A stretch of 64,000 nt of DNA from Symsagittifera roscoffensis (Eukaryota; Xenacoelomorpha; Acoela; Convolutidae). A program made the translations under genes and the position numbers. Location: NCBI RefSeq assembly GCF_963678635.1, contig NC_087071.1, positions 8,605,842 through 8,669,841 of the forward strand. Reading direction: 5' to 3'. Shown here piece after piece: positions 57,249-64,000 of this stretch (positions within the stretch are counted from its first letter, which is position 1; each line of letters starts with the position of its first letter). The notes beneath the pieces were generated by a model. The model saw only the letters and a list, made by a program, of their open reading frames with translations. It was not told the DNA's origin and did no database searches.

Positions 57249-60200
57249 CTGTAAACGGAAAAACGTGATGAGCACCGTTTGTTTCTACGAACTCAACGAA
57301 GATAGACCGTTGCTTTGCAAGTAGCAGAGAAAGTTCCGACCACAAAAAATTACACAGAGGCGAAGCTGCGCTACGCAAACAATAGCGAGAACACGGCAAA
57401 AGCAGCTTTATAAAGTGAAAAAAGAAAAAAAAGAAATGACTCGAATCATTAAAAATTTGCTATTTATTGGCTTCGAACCCGTGCCATCGAGAATTGGAGT
57501 CGGACACGAACGCTTAACAATCAGCAAACACTAATCACAAATAAGGCAGCTACATATGCTAATAAATTAAAAACATATAATAATAAATCTAATGAATTAA
57601 AAAGTATAAAGCTTGAGTTTTTATTATTGTTGTGTTGCTTGCAACAAAAAGCTTTTGTCCATTCATTTGATGAATAAAAATGCATCAACTGTGTTAACTT
57701 ATTACTATTCAAATGTCCAAGCGCATGCCATCAAAAAGCGGTGTCGCAAACCGTGGCAACAATATTTGCGACTCAAGTTAACAAAGAACTAGCGTGCAAC
57801 GCACCTCCGGTACTCATAATAGACCGCATATTTTGGAAATAACATTTGCATTCTTTGAGTGCACTCTGACATCACCCAATTGCACGGTTCGTGATTACAA
57901 ATTTTACAAACTTTTTTTTTCAAATGTTTTATATACAAATTTTGAAGAACCAAAAAAATTTTGTGAAGTTCTATATGTCAGTTCTTCGAAAAAATTAAAG
58001 TGAACTAAGAAACGTCATATCGGGAAAACTAAAAGCAATTGGGCAGTGGCATTTGGAGCTAAGATTTGCAATTTTTGAGAGTACTCTTATAGCACCCAAC
58101 TACAACGTTGGGAAATTCAAATTTTGAGAAACTTCACCTTAAATTTTCCAAAAAAAAAGTATTTCTTGAGAGCCAGAAAACATTTCACATCTCGAAAACT
58201 ACCAAAATTTCAGCAGTCTTAATTGATGACAATATTCGCTGTCTTTAAAAGTTCTCTGACAGCACAACTACAGGGTTGGGAATTTAACTTTGGTGAATTT
58301 TTTTGTAATTTGAGTTTTCTGAAAATTTCAAAAAAAAATCACAAAAATCGTCTTATCTCTTTAACTAAAAAGATTTGGGCATTCTTAAATGGAGGCCAAA
58401 ATTGCTACCCCTGAGATTACTCTGACTACTCCCCAACTACAGGCTAGGAATTTCAAACTTAAAAAAAAAATATTTTAAATTTCATGAAAATTTTTTGAAA
58501 AAATCACATAAAACGTCATATCTGGAAAACTGCAAGGTTTTGGGAAATCACATTTGGCGGCAAAATTCGCAACTCCTGAGAGTAACCTACGAGTCTCACT
58601 ACATAGATGGTAATTTCAAGTTGTGTGAAAATTTTTATATCTATGTTCTCTGAAAAATTTTGAGAAAATCCTAAAAAAATGTCATATCTCGAAAACTACA
58701 AGGATTTGAGCAGCCATAATCAGAGGCAAGATTTGCAACCCCTGAGAGTACCCGCACAAAATCCAACAACAGGAATGTGATCTTCAACGTTTTAAAATTT
58801 TAAAATCTAAATTTTTGAAAATTTTTAAAAATCTTAAAAAACGTCTCGAAAAGTACAAGGATTTGCGAAGTGAGATTTGGAGGCAAGATTCGCAACCTCT
58901 GAGAGTAACGTGACAGCACCTAACTATAGGGTGACAATTTCAAAAGTTGAGAAACTCTTCTAAATTAATTTTTGGAAAATCTCGAAAATTGCCTATCTCG
59001 TAAACTAAAAGGATTTGGTTATTCATATATGGAGGCCAGAATCGCAAAACCTGGGAAAACTCTGACATCACTTTATTAGGTTGTTAATTTCAAACGTGGT
59101 GAAATAAACACTGAATTTCAACTGGAAAATCGAAAAAAACCTTAACCATAGCAATATACGATACAGCTTAAACGTGAAAAAAATCTTAAAAATAATACGT
59201 TGAAAAAGCCTAAACATGCCGAGATAGTGAAGCCCGCATTTAAATATATCATAGAAAGCTCAAAGTAAAAAATTTAGGAGACGGGTAGACAGACATAATC
59301 AAATTAATTTAAAAAGCAAGTATACAGACAGACCAAAAAATTACTGAACGGCCTCGCAAAAATTACTGATAATTAATGACCCTGCGGAAAACAAATTGAA
59401 AAACTTTCTTAAGCATTGCAAAATCTGATATAGCTGTCACTCCCTTTTAAATATAGTATAGATAGATATAGATATAGATAAAAGTCGTACTATAACACTA
59501 ACGCTCATTAAATTTCACTTGTGTAAAAATATAGCCAACGGAGGTTTACAAAAAGAGTAAGTGAATGCTATTGAACCTAGATATAACTGACTTACTTTTT
59601 GAAAAAATCTCGAATTTCAATAAAAAATAAGGTCATCTATATTTTTTTTGTTAAAACTCGGGATTTTTCAGAAAACTCTTGAATTTCTAAAACCTTTTAT
59701 GATTGAGATATTTCTGATATATTTAACACCATTTGAGAAAACTTTGAACCAAGAGCTTAAACTTCAACACAGAGGCGGAGCTTCGCAAATATTAGCGAGA
59801 ACACGACAAAAGCAGCTATAGAAAGAGCAATAAGAAAAAGAGGAAAGAAGCCTCGAAATAGCAAAAATTCGGCTAGGTCTAAAATTTGATGAAGCCAAAA
59901 ATTTTTTCACGCCAAATTTGTCGCGGTTTGATTTCTTTTCAAGTTCAGTTCATTTGATTTGTTAAAAGGAATGCAAATAAACGAATTGAACTTGAAAAGA
60001 AACTAAAAATCAAACCGCGATGAATTTGGGGTGAACTTTTGACTTTTTCCTGAAAAAAATCACAACCTAATAAGATACTTAATCATGTTTCGTAGCCCTA
60101 CATGACTCAAATCGGCTGAATTTCAACGCATAGCCGAAGGACAGTGGCAAAAATGTAAATTGACACTAAAGCAAACATTCAAAAGACTTTTTGTTCTGAC

Positions 60201-62498
60201 AATCAAAAACTGGGAGAAACTTTTGTCTTCGGGTATGTTTTTGTTTTTCCAACGCAAAATCAGGTACAACAAATAATCATCAAAACCATTCGCGTCTAAT
60301 GTCATATTGGAGTCCTTTCAGTCATGATTCGAAATTTCAGTTTTTGGTGAGCTTCTTTTATCACACAACGCACAAAAAAACACTAAATTAAAAAAAAACG
60401 TGAAAAAAAAACTTTTTTTTTCAGAACATGGAAGGAACATTCTGTGCTACTGCTACATCAACTATCTCTTCGTGTCACTTCACCTGTGAGAGTGAGCAGA
60501 GCTTCGTGGGTCATTCTGTGTTTGGCGAATAGAGGCACGTAGTGAGATGCACCACACTTGTTCAGAAACTTGATCACATTTATGTCCAGATCGAACTCCT
60601 GAAAATATATTTACATACAGGGGTGTATGAAAAATTTCGACAACCTTCTCTTATACCGAATAAATTAATTCTCCAGTCTCTCTTCAAAAGCCAAAGAGAC
60701 CTTATTATGCCACTAGTCTCTGCTACTTGACTAACCTACACTGTGAATTGAAATTGAACTCAGCTATACTTGGGATGCGACAAACTGAATTCGGCCCTTA
60801 GTAACATAAAGGTTTCTGATATCCGCATGAAAATGATACGTAGAAATCCTGCAATTTTCAAGACTGATAGAGCCCCATCACCTTTTTTTCTTCTTTGTTG
60901 ATGTTTTTAGATGTTCTTAGATAATTTCGATTAAAAAACAGTAGCTATCTTGCAAACTTTGATTTGGTTATTCAACTAAATTCGCTTACCTTGGATGCGA
61001 TTGAGACTGGCTTGGTGCTTAGGAGTCTCTGGTATTGAACTAGCCAGTACTGATCACTCTCTTCTTGCTTCTGTTCCTCCATCTTGAGTAGCAGATCATA
61101 CAGCTCCTTCTCACGCTCCATTTTCTCATCCTACAAGACGCACAATTTCGACACAAAACAATGAATTATGGAAACAACAAAAATCAAAAAATGAAAAAAA
61201 ATTAATTATAGAAGAAATAAAAACAAAAAATGAAACTGGAACTAGCCAACAGACATTTGGACAACAAAAGTGTAATCTCCAGTTTCTCCTACAAATTTGA
61301 ACACGTTTTCTTTTCAAATTGTATTTCTGATTTATTTTGGTTAACTTGTTTCGGAAACTGGCGTATGCAATTAATTATATTAGGACTCGGCAATTCTTCA
61401 AATAAGCATCGGCATAACTCTTCAAATGAACATACAAAGTTAGCTCATTTTTTTAAAAGAAAAGTTTGCATCGTGATCTTTTTAAAATTTTTTGCGGTGT
61501 GTGCTCTATTCGGGTACAAACTATCCTTTCTGCTTTGTATCTTTCAACCAACTGTTTTATAAAGGTCAAATTGAAAATTCTGTCCTTAGCTAAAAGGAAA
61601 TACTTGGTATACAATAATGATGCAAACAGCTGGAAAAATGTGGATATTTGGTTCATTTTATATCTTTCAAATATAGTTGCAGTTACAGAAATTTGATTGT
61701 AGATTGAATCCCTCTCCCATCTCACTCAAAAGCGACAAAATTTAGAAAATACCGAAGAAACTTAACTTTCACTACTTTTACCGAAGGTGATTGCACTCGG
61801 AAAAATATGTGATGCGTTTTACCATTTTTGTGATTAGCAGGTAAAATAATTTATGCGGAAAACCAATTCGTTCAAACTGTGTAGGATTTTTAGTTTGTTC
61901 TCACCTGCACTTTGGCCCACAACTGCGACAGTTTCTGCCTGTCGGCCTTGAGGGCCATCTGCTGATCTTCCTCACTCTCCACATCCCTTCTCTTCATCTC
62001 CAACATCGTCATATGCACCAACTGCTGCTCTATCATCTCAACCTACACACATGACGCAACTGTTTTGTAATAGTTATGTAACAATTATGTAATTGTGACG
62101 AAAGCCATGCAAACTCCATTCATATGACGTAACTTTTCGGCTGGCTCATGTACTCTGCGCAATTTTGGTTGACTTATACTTCGTCTAATTTAAAACTTCC
62201 TCACTTCAATCAATCAGAACACATCATAAAGCTAGTAATAAAACATCATACTCATCCAATCGTCTGAACATACTGTTATTCTTGCTCAAAAACATATATA
62301 TTTAATTATCATACAAGATAATAATAACTAACCTGTTGGATGAGTTGATTCCTCTTTGCATCCTGCTGTACTAGTGCATCGTGCACCAGTTGCTTCTGCA
62401 CTTTCTCACTCTGAATGTAGTCTCCCACCAACTGGTCTCTCTCGTGCTCCGTCTGCTCCAACAGTTCTCCCAATATTCGCTCGTCGTTGTAGATATCC
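56824..62498 (-). CDS. LRSAM1: E3 ubiquitin ligase LRSAM1, C-terminal half
   Basis: RING-type E3 ligase known in vertebrates for ubiquitinating TSG101 and for marking intracellular bacteria. Five exons are visible: 62498-62333, 62042-61905, 61130-60990, 60598-60484 and 57248-56824, giving about 326 codons. All junctions keep frame. The first three encode a charged coiled coil (ILGELLEQTEHERDQL, MTMLEMKRRDVESEEDQQ, EKMEREKELYDLLLKMEEQ). The fourth and fifth share a SAM domain, and the last ends in a C3HC4 RING with CGHVCCCSVC and CPLC, the order seen in LRSAM1. The leucine-rich-repeat exons are not in view; the first visible exon enters in phase 2. The linker between SAM and RING has no P(T/S)AP motif. 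Known family length is about 720 residues, so roughly the N-terminal half is missing. Confidence 0.85.
57355..57560 (+). repeat. R2-related repeat with tRNA-like segment
   Basis: Opens ACAGAGGCGAAGCTGCGCTACGCAAACAATAGCGAG and ends ACTAATCACAAATAAGGCAGC, as at 34880. On the minus strand 57466-57525 holds TTGTTAAGCGTTCG (A-box-like) and GGGTTCGAAGCC (B-box-like). Confidence 0.6.
57810..59160 (+). repeat. Degenerate satellite-like array, about 165-bp period
   Basis: At least seven units begin near 58015, 58190, 58350, 58518, 58683, 58841 and 58993. Each has 'CATATCTCGAAAACTACAAGGATTTG', then 'GGAGGCAAGATTCGCAAC..CTGAGAGTA' and 'CAACTACAGGGT..AATTTCAAA' (typical strings, not all perfect). It occupies much of the 3.2-kb intron that splits the LRSAM1 SAM domain. 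No coding potential. Confidence 0.8.
59529..60070 (+). repeat. R1 MITE copy with internal inversion and R2-related insert
   Basis: R1 left part (ATAGCCAACGGAGGTTTAC) is followed by an R2-related piece at 59768-59885 (CACAGAGGCGGAGCTTCGC) and by an inverted repeat of R1 sequence at 59911-60035. Confidence 0.6.
60484..60598 (-). CDS. LRSAM1: LRSAM1 SAM-domain exon, first half
   Basis: Acceptor TATATTTTCAG and donor CTCACAG|GTGAAG. Encodes EFDLDINVIKFLNKCGASHY and then VPLFAKHRMTHEALLTLT, matching helices 1-3 of the LRSAM1 SAM domain. Ends in phase 1. Confidence 0.9.
60990..61130 (-). CDS. LRSAM1: LRSAM1 coiled-coil exon
   Basis: Acceptor CGTCTTGTAG and donor TCCAAG|GTAAGC. Exactly 47 codons, phase 0 to 0, from DEKMEREKELYDLL to KPVSIASK. 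Confidence 0.85.
61905..62042 (-). CDS. LRSAM1: LRSAM1 coiled-coil exon
   Basis: Acceptor ACACATGTGTGTAG-like and donor GTGCAG|GTGAGA. Exactly 46 codons, phase 0 to 0, from VEMIEQQLVHM to LSQLWAKVQ. Confidence 0.85.
62045..62225 (+). repeat. R5 repeat copy 2
   Basis: Matches 30585-30800 (TTATGTAACAATTATGTAA, CATTCATATGACG, CTGGCTCATGTACTCTGCGCA, TTTTGGTTGACTTATACTTCG). It fills most of the intron between the first two visible LRSAM1 exons. Confidence 0.65.
62333..62498 (-). CDS. LRSAM1: LRSAM1 coiled-coil exon (first visible)
   Basis: Acceptor TTTTTGTAG and donor CAACAG|GTTAGT. Enters with one base finishing a codon and ends in phase 0. Encodes 55 residues from DIYNDERILGELL to NQLIQQ, with a heptad-like spacing of Leu/Val. 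Confidence 0.8.
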
Positions 62499-62533
62499 CT
62501 ACAAAAACGAACAAAAACATAGTTGGACTCGCT

Positions 62534-62554
62534 CCCCCCCCCCCCCCCCCCCCC
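62534..62554 (+). repeat. Run of 21 C
   Basis: Uninterrupted poly-C on the plus strand (poly-G on the gene strand), 36 bases upstream of the acceptor of the first visible LRSAM1 exon. Confidence 0.95.
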
Positions 62555-62943
62555 ACCTGAGAGTTTTTATGAGCAATTTCTCTGTTCACATAGTCCGATA
62601 GGTACACAAACTGGCATGACAAATGAGATCATGATGAACAAATTTAGTCTTCAAACTTATACCTCACTCGTTACGCCATAAAATTGATGCTTATGTGAGG
62701 CGAGGGAAGGAAAAGAGCCTTATTGAAGCCCGCACCCCCAGCTTATTGAATAAAAAATCAGCCCACCACTCTAGTAGTTTTGTGTCAAGCGAGGGGACTA
62801 TGGTTTCCTGTGCGGCAGGGTGACCAAATACGCTGATGACAAAAGGGGACCTCTCATATATTCACAATAAATTAGGAATTGGAACCGAAAAACACTATAA
62901 CTGTAGAAAAAAAATGGATCAAAATTTTTATTGCTCAAGCAAA

Positions 62944-64000
62944 TTAAAACATTTGATCGATCACATTTGCAGACGTTGTTTCTGCCAACACAGACTGTCC
63001 TCTGGACTCCTTTTCAAAGCGCTCCTTTTGATCCATGGCCTTCGATAACTTCGCCTGCAGATCGTCAATTTCTTTTTGGGAAGTGTCAATCTTTCTTTTT
63101 AAGTCTGCAGAAGTAAGCTTTTTGTAGACGGCAAAATTTTCCCTGTCGACTTCGGCGTTTTTTGCGCGTTCTGAGTTGGTGGCAACATTCACTTGCGATG
63201 ACTTCAGATAAGAAGAAGATGCTGTCGCGACTGAGTCATGAAGGTCGCGTGGAATAGTAACAGCTTCTATCTGATCTCTGGCGAAGAATGAGCGAACCCG
63301 CCGAAGAGCATCATACGTGTCCAGCAGAAAATGATTTTGATACTTGCTCTCTGCAAGTTTCATTTCACTGAAGCCGCTTTCCACTTGCATATGCTTGATC
63401 ACTGGAATATCACTGATATCTTTCTGGGCCAGGTTCGGGAGATGACTGGTGCAGCCAACGTAGTCTTGAAGATTGGGGTGAAGTTTTCTCAGCTCAACCT
63501 GCAAACCCCCAACTTTTCCTCTCATGGTGTTACAATTGTCGGTCATGCAAAACTTGAACTTAGATTTATCCAGCTGATACTCTTCCAACACGCTCTCGGT
63601 GACATCCAAGTACTTTGAAACATTGGCTACGTGGTAGTCATCCAGACTTTTAATGGCACTCGAGTTCATTTGTGTAGCCACACGCAATGTTTGTGTACGC
63701 CGAGTCAGGAAACATAACCGAGTACAAGTTGCGATTGCGCGAGAACGCATCACTCGATCGAAAAGATGACCCGTCGAGAGCTATTTTCAAGACATGCAGA
63801 TTCAGAGCTTTTCGTTTGATGGTTTCTTTGTCGTTCTGCTGTGCCACTTGCTGTCTGATTGTCGGTTGACTTTGAGCCGCTGCACTAGCGGAGACATGCC
63901 TGCCTGTTTCTTGATGTCTTGAAAGAACAGCAGTACCCTTGCTTATGTTGAGCTCTTGATTGCAACATCTGCAACGAACTGCATGCGGATTGCCATGAAC
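62944..64000 (-). pseudogene. hAT-like transposase with N-terminal zinc finger, frameshifted
   Basis: Reads right to left from the window edge. A zinc-finger-like start (RCRCCNQELN ... SRHQETGRH) runs in one frame to about 63700; the rest continues in another frame to a stop at 62944. The second part has FCMTDNCNTMRGK, which matches the 'TDN..NM.GK' region around the second catalytic Asp of hAT transposases, and YVGCTSHLPNLAQKD, the Cys/His-containing string that follows it in this superfamily. The C-terminus is a coiled coil (SADLKRKIDTSQKEIDDLQAK) in place of the usual hAT dimerisation region. It may be a transposon remnant or a broken domesticated gene. It lies upstream of the visible LRSAM1 exons, possibly within an intron of that gene. 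Confidence 0.7.

Noticed and set aside
56895-57268. Three plus-strand open frames opposite the LRSAM1 RING exon
   Set aside because: All are antisense shadows; the minus strand encodes an unmistakable RING.
62563-62616. Possible extra LRSAM1 exon with acceptor ATGCCAG and donor CTCAG|GTGGGG, reading FVYLSDYVNREIAHKNSQ
   Set aside because: Its only open frame ends in phase 0, while the next exon at 62498 must be entered in phase 2. Without an intervening exon the join breaks the frame.
1-64000. CRISPR arrays, bacterial operons, rRNA genes
   Set aside because: None seen. The repeats are dispersed or degenerate tandem, and coding sequence is interrupted by GT-AG introns.

Overview
The window is metazoan nuclear DNA, AT-rich (roughly two thirds A+T by eye). 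It shows GT-AG introns, two host genes with animal-specific domain architectures, LTR and non-LTR retrotransposons, a hAT-like transposase remnant, and many short non-autonomous repeats. I cannot name the species. An invertebrate or tunicate-like animal fits, but the sequence does not decide it. No bacterial genes, operons or CRISPR arrays are present.

Host genes. Both lie on the minus strand. (1) 50556 to 16634 is a nuclear receptor gene that I assembled from eight exons by splice signals and phase. It encodes an N-terminal A/B region, a complete two-zinc-finger DNA-binding domain split across two exons, and a basic C-terminal extension. These are followed by about 400 residues of Ser/Pro/Gly/His-rich tail with no recognisable ligand-binding domain. 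Every modelled junction keeps the frame and the chain ends at a stop, giving about 617 residues. (2) 62498 to 56824 holds the 3' half of an LRSAM1-type E3 ubiquitin ligase: coiled coil, SAM domain split over two exons, and a C-terminal RING. Its leucine-rich-repeat exons would lie further upstream, beyond the window or unseen. Two further minus-strand exon candidates (11011-11249 and 17491-17772) are phase-compatible with the receptor but unassigned.

Mobile DNA. 1-3665 is the 3' part of a Ty3/gypsy-like LTR element (decayed integrase, polypurine tract, 361-bp 3' LTR). 23963-29255 is a CR1/Jockey-like LINE with a near-identical tandem duplicate of its 3' part and a triplet-repeat tail, apparently inserted into a MITE. 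53380-53850 is an old LINE reverse-transcriptase relic. 62944-64000 is a frameshifted hAT-like transposase with an N-terminal zinc finger. Short families named here: R1 (about 350-460 bp, MITE with inverted ends, about 16 copies), R2 (about 540 bp, carries an antisense tRNA-like segment), R3 (about 430 bp), R4 (hAT-type MITE with CAGGGG ends), R5, and a GC-rich MITE at 8935. There are also tRNA-like SINE heads, three degenerate tandem arrays with periods of about 165 bp, and several long hairpins.

Layout: 0-3.7 kb LTR element; 3.7-16.6 kb gene-poor with repeats and one orphan exon; 16.6-50.6 kb nuclear receptor gene whose long introns hold most of the repeats; 50.6-56.8 kb intergenic with repeats; 56.8-62.5 kb LRSAM1 3' half; 62.9-64 kb hAT-like remnant.
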